DNA from: Intrasporangium oryzae NRRL B-24470
GTDB lineage: Bacteria; Actinomycetota; Actinomycetes; Actinomycetales; Dermatophilaceae
NCBI RefSeq assembly: GCF_000576595.1
Contig: NZ_AWSA01000018.1
Location: 31,002 to 95,001 of the forward strand
Direction of reading: 5' to 3'
Length of the DNA stretch: 64,000 nucleotides
Below, in pieces: positions 1 through 8,677 of this stretch. The stretch's first letter is position 1; each line of letters opens with the position of its first letter. Made by a program: the position numbers and the translations under genes. Below the pieces are notes generated by a model that was given only the letters and a program-made list of their open reading frames with translations, was not told the origin of the DNA and searched no databases.

Positions 1-2
1 CA

Positions 3-71
3 ATGGTCAGTCCGGCCCGCGCAGCAGTCGTCCGTGCGGGCATCGGCGTCGTCGTGGTCACCGACCGATGA
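3..71 (+). CDS. possible 3' end of an upstream gene (partial)
   Basis: The frame entering from the left edge is open with mostly C/G third positions and stops with TGA at 69-71. The visible tail ends in a hydrophobic VVVVTDR. Only about 22 codons are visible, so no function can be given and the call could be chance. The rest of 72-255 is purine-rich, with GGGCACGGGC-like repetition and no convincing gene; it holds the upstream region of the next gene. Confidence 0.25.
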   Translation: MVSPARAAVVRAGIGVVVVTDR

Positions 72-255
72 TGCGCCTGCGGTCACCCACGACGTCAAGG
101 CGGGGTACGGGCTGGGGCACGGGCACGGGAAGGGACACAGGCAGGGGGACGGGCAGGCGCGTGGCGCAGGGCACTGCGCGTGTCTCGCCGTTCTGCACTG
201 AGCAGCGCCGCGCCTCTGGCATGTTGGCGGTAGCACCCGGGCTGAGGAGAGCTCC

Positions 256-1926
256 ATGTCGCAACACCGCAACGCCACCGTCGCGTCGAGCGCGGCCGCC
301 GCCTCGACCACGGTCCTGCTGACCCTGGCCGCGGGCCAGTTCCTCATGACGCTCGACAGCTCGGTCATGAACGTGTCGATCGCGACCGTCGCCAACGACC
401 TGGGCACGACCGTGAGCGGCATCCAGACGGCCATCACCCTCTACACGCTCGTCATGGCGTCCCTGATGATCACCGGAGGCAAGATCGGGGCCATCCTCGG
501 CCGCAAGCGCGCCTTCGCGATCGGGTGCGTCGTCTACGGGGCCGGGTCGCTCACGACCGCCCTCGCTCCCAACCTCGGAGTGCTGCTCCTCGGCTGGTCC
601 CTCCTCGAGGGGCTCGGCGCCGCTCTCATCATGCCGGCCATCGTCGCCCTCGTCGCCTCGAACTTCGCTCCCGAGGCCCGCCCCCGGGCCTACGGCATCG
701 TCGCCGCCTCCGGGGCGATCGCCGTCGCCGTCGGACCCCTCATCGGCGGCCTGCTCACGACGTACGCCTCGTGGCGCTGGGTCTTCGCGGGCGAGGTCGT
801 CATCGTCGCGATGATCGTGCTCTTCGCCCGGCGGATCGTCGACACGCCCCCCGACAAGGAGGCCAGGCTCGACCTCGTCGGGACCGCGCTCTCGGCGCTC
901 GGCCTCGGCCTCGTCGTCTACGGCATCCTCAAGGGCGGGACGTGGGGCTTCGTCCGGCCGCGGCCCGAGGCACCGTCGTGGCTCGGGATGTCGCTGGTCG
1001 TGTGGATGGTCGTGGCCGGCGGAATCGTCCTGCGGGTCTTCATGAGCTGGGAGACGCGACGCCTCGAGCGCGGCGAGCAGGCGCTGCTCGACCCGAGCAT
1101 CCTGCGCATCCGACAGCTCCGTGGCGGGCTGGTCGCCTTCTTCTTCCAGTTCCTCCTCCAGGCCGGCCTCTTCTTCGCGGTGCCGCTCTTCCTCTCGGTC
1201 GCCCTCGGGTTGTCCGCGATCGACACCGGGCTGCGGATCATGCCCCTGTCCATCACGCTCCTCGCCGCAGCGCTCGGGATCCCGCGCTTCTGGCCGAAGG
1301 CCTCGCCGCGCCTGGTCGTGCGCATCGGCATCATCCTGCTCCTCACCGGGATCGTCGTCCTCGCAGGCGCCCTCGAGCTCGGCGTCGGCCCGGAGGTCGT
1401 GACCGGTCCACTGCTCCTCGCCGGCCTCGGCATCGGGGCGCTCGCCTCTCAGCTCGGCGCGGTCACCGTGTCGGCGGTCCCCGACGAGCAGAGCCCCGAG
1501 GTGGGCGGGATCCAGAACACCGTCACCAACCTCGGTGCGTCGATCGGGACCGCCTTCATCGGTGCCGTTCTCATGACCGTCCTCACGGCGTCGTTCTTCA
1601 CGGGCATCAAGGACAACCCGGCCATCCCCCCGAGCCTCAGCTCACAGGCCCAGGTCCAGCTCGACACGGGAGTGCCCTTCATCCCCGACTCCCAGCTCGA
1701 GGCGGCCCTCGCGGAGGCCGGGATCACCGGCGAGACCGCCACGGCGATCGTCGACGAGAACACGCAGGCGCGGCTCGACGGCCTCCGTGCCGCGCTCATC
1801 GTCCTCGCGCTGATCGCCCTCGTCGCCCTCTTCTTCACGGGCTCGATACCGGTTCGCCCGCCCGGCCGCCCCGAGTCGTCCTCACCCAGCGAGGCACCAC
1901 TCGATCGCCCCACGACGGATTCGTGA
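256..1926 (+). CDS. DHA2-family (EmrB/QacA) MFS drug exporter
   Basis: A 556-residue integral membrane protein of the 14-TM drug:H+ antiporter class of the major facilitator superfamily, expected to export toxic organic compounds using the proton gradient. After a short cytoplasmic tail, LDSSVMNV (33-40) matches the DHA2 motif in TM1, and the TM2-TM3 loop carries motif A as GGKIGAILGRKR (74-85). Many further hydrophobic segments follow, with a hydrophilic extracellular stretch near 450-500, as usual in the family. The ATG is preceded by GAGGAG at good spacing. The gene stands alone, faces the P-type ATPase gene tail to tail, and ends at a hairpin. The substrate cannot be read from sequence. 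No neighbouring TetR gene is in the window. Confidence 0.9.
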   Translation: MSQHRNATVASSAAAASTTVLLTLAAGQFLMTLDSSVMNVSIATVANDLGTTVSGIQTAITLYTLVMASLMITGGKIGAILGRKRAFAIGCVVYGAGSLTTALAPNLGVLLLGWSLLEGLGAALIMPAIVALVASNFAPEARPRAYGIVAASGAIAVAVGPLIGGLLTTYASWRWVFAGEVVIVAMIVLFARRIVDTPPDKEARLDLVGTALSALGLGLVVYGILKGGTWGFVRPRPEAPSWLGMSLVVWMVVAGGIVLRVFMSWETRRLERGEQALLDPSILRIRQLRGGLVAFFFQFLLQAGLFFAVPLFLSVALGLSAIDTGLRIMPLSITLLAAALGIPRFWPKASPRLVVRIGIILLLTGIVVLAGALELGVGPEVVTGPLLLAGLGIGALASQLGAVTVSAVPDEQSPEVGGIQNTVTNLGASIGTAFIGAVLMTVLTASFFTGIKDNPAIPPSLSSQAQVQLDTGVPFIPDSQLEAALAEAGITGETATAIVDENTQARLDGLRAALIVLALIALVALFFTGSIPVRPPGRPESSSPSEAPLDRPTTDS

Positions 1927-1960
1927 CAGCGGGCTCTCCGGATCCACGTGGTGCCCGCTG
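1927..1960. terminator. bidirectional hairpin between convergent genes
   Basis: Arms CAGCGGGC (1927-1934) and GCCCGCTG (1953-1960) pair perfectly across an 18-base loop. The hairpin sits between the stop of the exporter and the stop of the convergent ATPase. There is no U-tract, as is common in actinobacterial hairpin terminators. Confidence 0.6.
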
Positions 1961-1975
1961 AGGGGAGGGAGTGCG

Positions 1976-4759
1976 CTACGTCTGCTGAGGCGTCCACGCG
2001 CGCGCCGGAGCGACCGCGTACTCCGGGGCCAGCGTGGTCGGCTTCGGCTGCCGGCGCCGCCTGATCACCTTGCCGAGCTCCACGACAACGGGCAGGACGA
2101 GGGCCAGCCCCGCGCAGGCGAGCCACTCACTCAGGGTCAGCGGCGTGGTGAGCAGGCCGCTCTGGAGCCCAGGGAGCTGGGTGGCCAGGAACGTCATGCC
2201 GAGGGGGATCAGCCCGATCGCGAGAGCCTTGGCGATCGGCGGTGTCAGACCGCTGGTCGGGTCACGTCGGTTGACCACAGCGTTGAACGTGGTCCCCAGA
2301 CCCATGACCACGAAGGTCATCGTCATCGACACCGTGGGATGCGTGGCGCTCGGTTCGTCGGGGCCGGCCACCAGGGGGACCACCGCGGCGACGAACAGCA
2401 CGAAGGCGTAGACCACCCACATGAGCACCGCCGGCCGGTTCGTGATCGGCACGGCAGGGTCCCGCGGGGGACGGTGCATGACGTCGGGGTCCCCGGGGTC
2501 GACGGCGATGATGATGACGCCGACCGCCGTGGCGAAGAACAGCAGGAACAGCACCATGGACGGCGTCATCGCCACACCCTGGTTGATGTTGAAGGCGGTC
2601 GCCGCGAGGAAGAGGAAGACCAGGGACAGCAGTTGGGTCATCTGGTAACGCACGTACGAGACGACCTTGTCGTAGACGCGCCGTCCGATCTCCACGGCAT
2701 GGACGAGGGTGCCGAAGTTGTCATCGGTGAGCACCATGCGCGCCGCCTGCTTCGTCACCTCACTCCCACTTCCCATCGCCACGCCGATGTCCGCCTGCTT
2801 GAGTGCGGCCGCATCATTGACGGCGTCGCCGGTCATGGCCACGATCAGGCCGACCTCCTGCATCGCCCGGGCCAACCGGAGCTTGTCCTCGGGCGTCACC
2901 CGTCCGAACACGTGCAGGTCCGGCAGCCGTCGCTTGAGGTCCTCGTCGCTGAGGGCCTGCAGCTCCGTCCCGCTGATCGCGCCGGGACCCAGGCCGAGGT
3001 CCTCCCCGATCGCCTGGGCGGTGACTGCGTGGTCACCGGTGATCATGCGGACGTCGATGCCGGCCGTGAGCGCCGTCGTGACCGCGCTCCTGGCCTCGGC
3101 CCGAAGGGGATCGATGATGCCGGCCAGCCCGACGAAGGACAGTTCATGGGTCAAGGACATGGGGTCGTCGGTCATCGTCGTCAGCTCGTCGTCAGCGACG
3201 AGTCGCGCGGCGAACGCGAGGACGCGCAGGCCCTTCTGCCCCATTCGCATGTTTGCCTCGGTGATGCCGGACCTCGCCTCGGCGATGGGGACCTCAGACC
3301 CGCTCAGAGGCCCTCCGGCCGCAGTGCACCGGGCGAGGACGACGTCGGGGGCGCCCTTCACGAGCTCGATGACATGCTCCACCCCGTCGACGCGAACCCG
3401 GTGGAACGTTGCCATGAACTTGTACTCGGAGTCGAACGGGACTTCGGACAGCCGCGGATAGGCACGCCGCGTCTCCTCGGCATCGACCCCCAGCTTGGCC
3501 GCGAGGACGACGAGGGCCGCCTCGGTCGGGTCGCCGATCACCGACCCGTCGTCGCCCACCACCGCGTCGCTGTCGAGGGCCAGGCCCAGGGCGAGCCGCG
3601 AGAAGTCGGGAACAGGGATGCCCGCCACCGACCGGATCGCGCCGCTCTTGCGGTAACCCTCCCCGTCGACGGTGAACCAGGACCCCGCGGCGTAGAGCGT
3701 CGAGACCATCATCTGGTTCAACGTGAGCGTCCCGGTCTTGTCGGTGTTGATCGCGCTCGTCGCGCCGAGGGTCTCGACGTCCGTCAGGTTCTTGACGACC
3801 GCCTTCGCCTCGGCGAGCTGCTTGGCACCGAGCGACAGCAGCCCCGAGACGAACGCCGGCATACCCGTCGGGATCGCCGAGATCGCCATCGCGGTGCCCA
3901 GCAGGAGCAGGTCCTTGCCCGGGATTCCCCGGATCAGGCCGACCACCACGATGACGGCAACCGCTCCCCACGCGATGACACCCAGGACCTTCGTCAGCGA
4001 GTCCAGCTCCCTCTGCAGGGGCGAGCGGGTGCGCGTCACTGACGTGAGCATGGTCGCGATCCGCCCCATCTGCGTCTGCATCCCGGTCGCCGTGACGACG
4101 ATGGTGCCCGTCCCCCGGGTGACCGACGTGTTCTGGAACAGCATGTTCGTCCGGTCGCCAAGGGCCACGTCGGCAGAGGCCAGCCGACCCGAGTCCTTGG
4201 GGATCGGCGCGCTCTCGCCGGTGAGTGCCGCCTCCTGGGCCTCGAGGGTCGCGGACCGGACGATGCGTCCGTCGGCGGGCACGATGTCGCCGGCTTCGAG
4301 CTGGACGATGTCGCCGGGAACGAGGTCGGTCGCGGCGATCATCGTCACGTCGCCGTCTCGGACCACACGCGCCTGCGGCACCTGCATCTTGGCGAGTGCG
4401 TCGACGCTGGCCCGGGCCGTCAGCTCCTGCCGCGTGCCCAGTCCGACGTTCAACAGGATGAGCAGGGCGACGATGACCCCGGTGGATATCTCGCCTATCA
4501 GCAGGCTCACCACGACGACGGCGACCAGCATGATGTTCATCGGATCACGCAGCTGCACGGCGGCGATGGCCCACACGGACGGCTGCGGCTCGGCGGCGAT
4601 CTCGTTCGCGCCGTACGCCGAGAGCCGGCTTGCCGCCTCGGACGCCGTCAGCCCGGAGGCCGTGTCCGAGCCCGCTGCCGCGACGACCTCATCGGCGTCG
4701 AGCGCGTACGGAGAGGGCTCCGCGCCCGTCGGCTTGACTCCCATTGCCTTCTCGCTCAC
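1976..4759 (-). CDS. divergent P2-type cation-transporting ATPase
   Basis: A 927-residue P-type ATPase. Visible in order: N-terminal cation-ATPase region (15-70), first TM hairpin (74-108), actuator loop TGES (180-183), TM4, phosphorylation motif DKTGTLT with Asp340, KGAP (468-471), TGD near 574, hinge GDAVNDA (644-650), and a C-terminal membrane half. The catalytic core is intact, so ATP-driven transport across the membrane is likely. Two things are odd. The TM4 motif is PTGMP (297-301), where Ca2+-ATPases have PEGLP. The TM6 stretch that normally carries Asn and Asp ligands reads as plain hydrophobic residues. The hinge has GDAVNDA instead of GDGVNDA. The ion is therefore unknown, and the Ca2+ label would be unsafe. 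The GTG start follows a GGAGGGGG ribosome site. Confidence 0.85.
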   Translation of the reverse strand: MSEKAMGVKPTGAEPSPYALDADEVVAAAGSDTASGLTASEAASRLSAYGANEIAAEPQPSVWAIAAVQLRDPMNIMLVAVVVVSLLIGEISTGVIVALLILLNVGLGTRQELTARASVDALAKMQVPQARVVRDGDVTMIAATDLVPGDIVQLEAGDIVPADGRIVRSATLEAQEAALTGESAPIPKDSGRLASADVALGDRTNMLFQNTSVTRGTGTIVVTATGMQTQMGRIATMLTSVTRTRSPLQRELDSLTKVLGVIAWGAVAVIVVVGLIRGIPGKDLLLLGTAMAISAIPTGMPAFVSGLLSLGAKQLAEAKAVVKNLTDVETLGATSAINTDKTGTLTLNQMMVSTLYAAGSWFTVDGEGYRKSGAIRSVAGIPVPDFSRLALGLALDSDAVVGDDGSVIGDPTEAALVVLAAKLGVDAEETRRAYPRLSEVPFDSEYKFMATFHRVRVDGVEHVIELVKGAPDVVLARCTAAGGPLSGSEVPIAEARSGITEANMRMGQKGLRVLAFAARLVADDELTTMTDDPMSLTHELSFVGLAGIIDPLRAEARSAVTTALTAGIDVRMITGDHAVTAQAIGEDLGLGPGAISGTELQALSDEDLKRRLPDLHVFGRVTPEDKLRLARAMQEVGLIVAMTGDAVNDAAALKQADIGVAMGSGSEVTKQAARMVLTDDNFGTLVHAVEIGRRVYDKVVSYVRYQMTQLLSLVFLFLAATAFNINQGVAMTPSMVLFLLFFATAVGVIIIAVDPGDPDVMHRPPRDPAVPITNRPAVLMWVVYAFVLFVAAVVPLVAGPDEPSATHPTVSMTMTFVVMGLGTTFNAVVNRRDPTSGLTPPIAKALAIGLIPLGMTFLATQLPGLQSGLLTTPLTLSEWLACAGLALVLPVVVELGKVIRRRRQPKPTTLAPEYAVAPARAWTPQQT

Positions 4760-4888
4760 GAGTCGTCCCCCTCCACATCGGCTTCCGCCGGCCTCCTCGG
4801 CGGCGGCGAACGTGTATCACTTCGCAACATAGCGGCTGTGCCGCCTCTTCCGGTCGGCTCGACGAAACCGGCGGGGGACGCAGACGAG

Positions 4889-4922
4889 GCGTATGCCGCC
4901 GAGCGGGCCCAGCGGCATACGC
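4889..4922. terminator. hairpin built from two inverted CGGCATAC motifs
   Basis: GCGTATGCCGC (4889-4899) and GCGGCATACGC (4912-4922) form an 11-bp perfect stem. It lies just beyond the stop of the decarboxylase gene (minus strand). It is one of three 3'-end hairpins in the window that share GTATGCCG...GGCCCAGCGGCATAC. Confidence 0.55.
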
Positions 4923-4944
4923 CCCCTCTCGGAGGGGCGGGGGC

Positions 4945-6327
4945 TCAGACCGACGCGGCGGCGCGGAGGATGGCGTCCGCGGAGACGTCGATGTCGTGCT
5001 CCGTCGTCGTCCCGTTGGAGACGGAGACGCGCATGAGGCGGTCTCCCCGCCACGTCGTCCCGCCGACCCAGCATGTGCCGTCGCGCTGGACCGCCTCGAT
5101 GATCGCGTCCGTCCGCGACGGGTCGCCGAAGCTGACGAGCACCTGGTTGAGGACGACGTCATTGTGGATCGTCGCTCCTCCGGCCTCGAGACGGGCGGCC
5201 ATGCGCCGGGCGAGGTCGCAGCACCGGTCGACCAGCTCGGTCACGCCGTCGAGGCCGAGGGACCGGAGGGCCGCCCACACCGCGAAACCCCTCGCCCGAC
5301 GGGACGACTCGGGGACGAGGTCACCGAGGACGAAGTCGGATGTGCTTCCCGAGCCGACGAGGTACGACGCCGAGTAGGACATCGCCGCGGCGTGGTCGGC
5401 GGGGTACCGGCAGAACGCGAGACCACTGTCGTAGGGGACGTTGAGCCACTTGTGGGCGTCGGTGCCCCACGAGTCGGCCTCCCCCACTCCTGCCACCTGG
5501 TCCGCGGTCCGCGGGCTCGCGGCGGCCCACAGACCGAACGCCCCGTCGACGTGGACCCACGCGCCGTGGCCGCGGGCCACCGGGATCGCGTCCTCGAAGC
5601 GGTCGCTCGCGCCTGTGTTGACGTTGCCCGCCTGGAGGCAGACGATCGTCGGCTCGCCCGGCTCCGCCTCGAGGACGTAGCGCAGGGCGCCCACGTCGAT
5701 CGAGCCGTCCGGGGCCGCCGCGACGAGCTCGAGCGAGCTCGTCCCGAAGCCGAGCAGCCGCAGGGCCCGGTCGATCGTCGCGTGCCGTTCCTCGCCCGCG
5801 ACGACCCTGATCCGTGGCGCTCCGAAGAGCCCGTCACGGGCGACATCCCATCCGACGTTCGCGAGGACCCGATGGCGTCCGACGGCGAGACCGACGGTGT
5901 TGGCGGCCTGCGCGCCCGTGACGAACCCGGCACTGGCGTCCGACGGCAGGCCGAGGAGCTGCTTGAGCCACGTGGCCGCCGCCCGCTCGGCGCCGGCCGC
6001 CGCGGGCGAGAGGACCTCGTTGTAGCCACACTGGTCCCAGCCCGCGGTGAGGATGTCGGCGGCCGTCGCCGCAGCCGACGCGCCGCCGATGACGAAGCCG
6101 AAGAACCGCGGCCCGGTCGTGCCGACGAGCCGTGGTGTCGCGGCCGCGACGAGCTCGTCGACGACCTGCTCGGCGGGCATCGCGTGGCGCTGCAGCGGCA
6201 TGTCGAACGGCGGACCGGACTCGACCGTCTCGGGCTTCGGGGCGACCGGAAGGTCGCCGACGACACTCCGGTAGTGCGCCGAGGCGAGGGCGGCCTGCGT
6301 GAACACCTGCGTCAGATCGACAGACAT
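4945..6327 (-). CDS. PLP-dependent group II decarboxylase family protein
   Basis: A 460-residue fold-type I pyridoxal-phosphate enzyme related to aromatic-L-amino-acid, glutamate and diaminobutyrate decarboxylases. His182 lies at the position of the ring-stacking His. HVDGAFG (259-265) supplies the cofactor-binding Asp261. DAHKWLN (290-296) holds the Schiff-base Lys293. It would release CO2 from an amino acid to give an amine, but some relatives are lyases or aldolases, so the substrate is open. It is a single gene with intergenic space on both sides. The ATG follows a GC-rich leader with only a weak ribosome site (GGGGCAGG). Confidence 0.85.
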   Translation of the reverse strand: MSVDLTQVFTQAALASAHYRSVVGDLPVAPKPETVESGPPFDMPLQRHAMPAEQVVDELVAAATPRLVGTTGPRFFGFVIGGASAAATAADILTAGWDQCGYNEVLSPAAAGAERAAATWLKQLLGLPSDASAGFVTGAQAANTVGLAVGRHRVLANVGWDVARDGLFGAPRIRVVAGEERHATIDRALRLLGFGTSSLELVAAAPDGSIDVGALRYVLEAEPGEPTIVCLQAGNVNTGASDRFEDAIPVARGHGAWVHVDGAFGLWAAASPRTADQVAGVGEADSWGTDAHKWLNVPYDSGLAFCRYPADHAAAMSYSASYLVGSGSTSDFVLGDLVPESSRRARGFAVWAALRSLGLDGVTELVDRCCDLARRMAARLEAGGATIHNDVVLNQVLVSFGDPSRTDAIIEAVQRDGTCWVGGTTWRGDRLMRVSVSNGTTTEHDIDVSADAILRAAASV

Positions 6328-6438
6328 AGGTGAAGCCTGCCCCGCGCGGCCTCCGGTCCGCAGCGGAACCCTTCAGGCCGTTCGCTCTCGCCGGACCTGC
6401 GGACCTCTGCCAAGGCCCGCGAACCCGGGCCCCGCCGC

Positions 6439-7803
6439 TCAGCGGCGGGCCTCCACGGGCTTCAGACCGCCGTCGCTGGGCGCGCCATGGCAGTCGGCCC
6501 AGCCCCGGCCGCTCCCGCACGGGCACGGGTCGGCCGGCGCCCGGCGAGCGTCCCGGGCGGCATACCACTCCCGGACGCCGGTGGCGTCGGCCCCCTGGGC
6601 GAGCAGCGCGGCCATGACCTTCATCGGCCCGTCGACGTGGCGGAAGAACCGCTGGTAGCCGGCGCAGAGATAGTGCAGTCCCGACTCGCCGTCCGATGTG
6701 GTCAGGAACCGGTCCTTTGGGCAGCCGCCGTTGCAGGCGAAGCGGACATCACATGAAAGGCACTGGGCCGGCAAGGAGTCGAGCTTGGCGCGACCGAACT
6801 CCTGCTGCCGCGGCGAGGTCGCCAGCGCGAGCAGCGGTCGGCCCCCACGGATGTTGCCGAGCAGGTAGTCCTCCTCGACGTAGTGGTCGCACGCGTAGAG
6901 GTCGCCGTTGTGCTCGAGCGCGAGCGCCGAACCGCAGGTCCGCGCGTGGACGCACATCCCCACCTGGTCGAGACCCATCCAGTGCGCGAGGGCCGTGTCG
7001 AACATCTGGACGAAGACGTCCCCGACGTCGTGGCGAGCCCACTCCTCGAAGACCTCGACGAGGAACTGGCCGAGCTGCTCGGCACCGACCGTGCGGTGGG
7101 TGACGAGGTCACCGGCCTGGCGGTAGAGCGGCCGCTCGCCGTGCCTGCGGCCCCAACCGGTCGCGGCGAGCGGAAGCTGCTCGGCCGTCACGCGCTCCAC
7201 GATCGGGATCAGCTGGACGAACTCCGCGCCGAGGTCGTCCCGCAGGAACGTGTAGACCTCCCGGCCGTGGTCGCCGTTCGCCGCGTTGACCGTCGTCAGC
7301 GCGTTCCAGTCGACTCCGTGCCGACGCAGGACCTCGAGGCCGCGCAGGACCCGGTCGAAGGTCGGCTTGCCTCCCTTGTCGACCCGGTAGGCATCGTGCA
7401 GGGCGCGCGGGCCGTCGATGGAGATCCCGACCAGGAAGCGGTGCTCGTGCAGGAACTCCCCCCACTCGTCGTCGAGGAGCGTTCCGTTGGTCTGGATCGT
7501 GTTGAGGATGGTCTGTCCCGGGCGCCGGTGCTCCTCCTCGAGCTCGACCGTCCGACGCATGAAGTCGAGCCCCATCATCGTCGGCTCACCCCCCTGGAAG
7601 GCGACCACCACCTCGTCGGGGCCCGTGTGGGCCTCGAGGAGCTGGGCGATGTAGGCCTCGTGGACCTCGGGGTTCATGCGGAAGTCGCTGCCCGGGTACA
7701 GCTGGTCCTTCGACAGGAAGAAGCAGTACTCACAGTCGAGGTTGCAGACGGCTCCCGTCGGCTTCGCCATGACGTGGAAAGCCGAGGGAGCCGTGCCGGT
7801 CAT
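6439..7803 (-). CDS. anaerobic-type sulfatase-maturating radical SAM enzyme with SEC-C tail
   Basis: A 454-residue radical SAM/SPASM protein of the anSME family. Cys20, Cys24 and Cys27 form the CxxxCxxC site for the SAM-binding 4Fe-4S cluster. Cysteine groups in the C-terminal half (CVHARTCG, CLSCDVRFACNGGC) fit the two auxiliary SPASM clusters. The last 25 residues carry CPCGSGRGWADCHG, a SEC-C-like zinc motif not needed for catalysis in characterised members. anSME oxidises an active-site Cys or Ser of a sulfatase to formylglycine. The probable client lies less than 1 kb away on the opposite strand. The ATG follows GGAGAG at good spacing. A general peptide-modifying SPASM role is the alternative. 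Confidence 0.88.
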   Translation of the reverse strand: MTGTAPSAFHVMAKPTGAVCNLDCEYCFFLSKDQLYPGSDFRMNPEVHEAYIAQLLEAHTGPDEVVVAFQGGEPTMMGLDFMRRTVELEEEHRRPGQTILNTIQTNGTLLDDEWGEFLHEHRFLVGISIDGPRALHDAYRVDKGGKPTFDRVLRGLEVLRRHGVDWNALTTVNAANGDHGREVYTFLRDDLGAEFVQLIPIVERVTAEQLPLAATGWGRRHGERPLYRQAGDLVTHRTVGAEQLGQFLVEVFEEWARHDVGDVFVQMFDTALAHWMGLDQVGMCVHARTCGSALALEHNGDLYACDHYVEEDYLLGNIRGGRPLLALATSPRQQEFGRAKLDSLPAQCLSCDVRFACNGGCPKDRFLTTSDGESGLHYLCAGYQRFFRHVDGPMKVMAALLAQGADATGVREWYAARDARRAPADPCPCGSGRGWADCHGAPSDGGLKPVEARR

Positions 7804-7866
7804 CGTCGACTCTCCGTCTCGTCGTCGCTTCGTGGGTGCGCGAGTCGCCGCGTCGGTCGTGGCTGG

Positions 7867-8028
7867 TCAGCCTCGACGGTCGCGGCGGTCGTCACGGCGG
7901 TCCTCACGACGGTCGCTGCGCCGGTTGACCCCGTGTGCGACCACTGCGGCCGTTCCGACGACTGCGGCGGTCCGAGCCACCGGTGCACCGATGACGCCTC
8001 GCCGGGCCCTGCGTGCTGCGAGTGGCAT
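7867..8028 (-). CDS. 53-residue membrane-anchored small protein
   Basis: A short protein with a basic start, an alanine/valine-rich hydrophobic stretch (about 13-34), and an extremely charged tail of RRxDRRDDRR type. The start is fixed by AGGAG within the end of the upstream gene; only one base separates that gene's TGA from this ATG, so translation is coupled. I know no function. Short proteins of this type often follow DUF6325-like genes in actinobacteria. One membrane segment is likely. Confidence 0.6.
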   Translation of the reverse strand: MPLAARRARRGVIGAPVARTAAVVGTAAVVAHGVNRRSDRREDRRDDRRDRRG

Positions 8029-8029
8029 G

Positions 8030-8512
8030 TCAGATCTCCTCTTCCTCTTCGCTTGCCTCTTCGGCCTCGATGGCGGCCAGCAGTGCCTGGATGGGGATGC
8101 GGCCCGTGGCGACGAGCTGACCGCCGGCCCGGCGCACGGCCGAGCCGAAGGGCGCAGCCCAGGTGTTCTCCCAGACGAGCAGGGCCGCCGTGCTGCCCGG
8201 CTCGATGGCCTCGGCAACCGCTTCGACGTCCTCGGCGCCGAGGAGTCCTGCCAGCTCGGCCTCGTACAGGCGCAGCGTCCCGATCTCGCTCTCGTCGAGG
8301 TCGCTCAGCTCGTAGACGTCGAGGCTGCCGTCCTCGGCCTTCTTCATCAGCAGCAGGTCGAGCACGCGGATCGTGCCGGCCTGCACCAGCTCGTCGAGCG
8401 CGGGTGCGATCTCGCCCCGGAACCTGCTGCCGGGGAACTCGACCACGAGCCAGTCGACGGGGCCGAGCTCGTCCACCGACTCGGTGGTCTCGTGGGTCAT
8501 CTGGTCACTCAT
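8030..8512 (-). CDS. DUF6325-like (DUF1269-related) acidic protein
   Basis: A 160-residue acidic protein. It opens with a GPVDWLVVEFPG strand, continues with regions reading IRVLDLLLMKKAEDG and ELSDLDESE, and ends in a poly-Glu tail. This pattern is typical of DUF6325/DUF1269-type membrane-associated proteins of unknown function that regulate or accompany small membrane proteins. The ATG at 8512 is chosen over one 7 codons upstream because GGGAGGG sits 6 bases before it. It forms a two-gene operon with the 53-residue protein downstream. It diverges from the sulfatase gene and may share its control region (8513-8677). Confidence 0.7.
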   Translation of the reverse strand: MSDQMTHETTESVDELGPVDWLVVEFPGSRFRGEIAPALDELVQAGTIRVLDLLLMKKAEDGSLDVYELSDLDESEIGTLRLYEAELAGLLGAEDVEAVAEAIEPGSTAALLVWENTWAAPFGSAVRRAGGQLVATGRIPIQALLAAIEAEEASEEEEEI

Positions 8513-8677
8513 GTCGTGCCCTCCCGGTATCACGCGCCGGGTCCGGACGCAGACCCGGCATCCACGCCATCGTCAACCGGCCGGGCCGAGAAACGCATCA
8601 CTCACCGCGGATGAGGCCCCGACGCGGTCCGGCGCGGACGGTAGGAGGAGACCCACGAAACGGAAGGTGACTGAGCC

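Noticed and set aside
2339..4042. Long plus-strand frame opposite the P-type ATPase
   Set aside because: Arg/His/Asp/Gly-rich translation typical of antisense frames; the ATPase on the other strand has all its motifs.
6883..8670. 595-codon plus-strand frame across the maturase region
   Set aside because: Antisense shadow of the radical SAM gene with no recognisable domain and no ribosome site.
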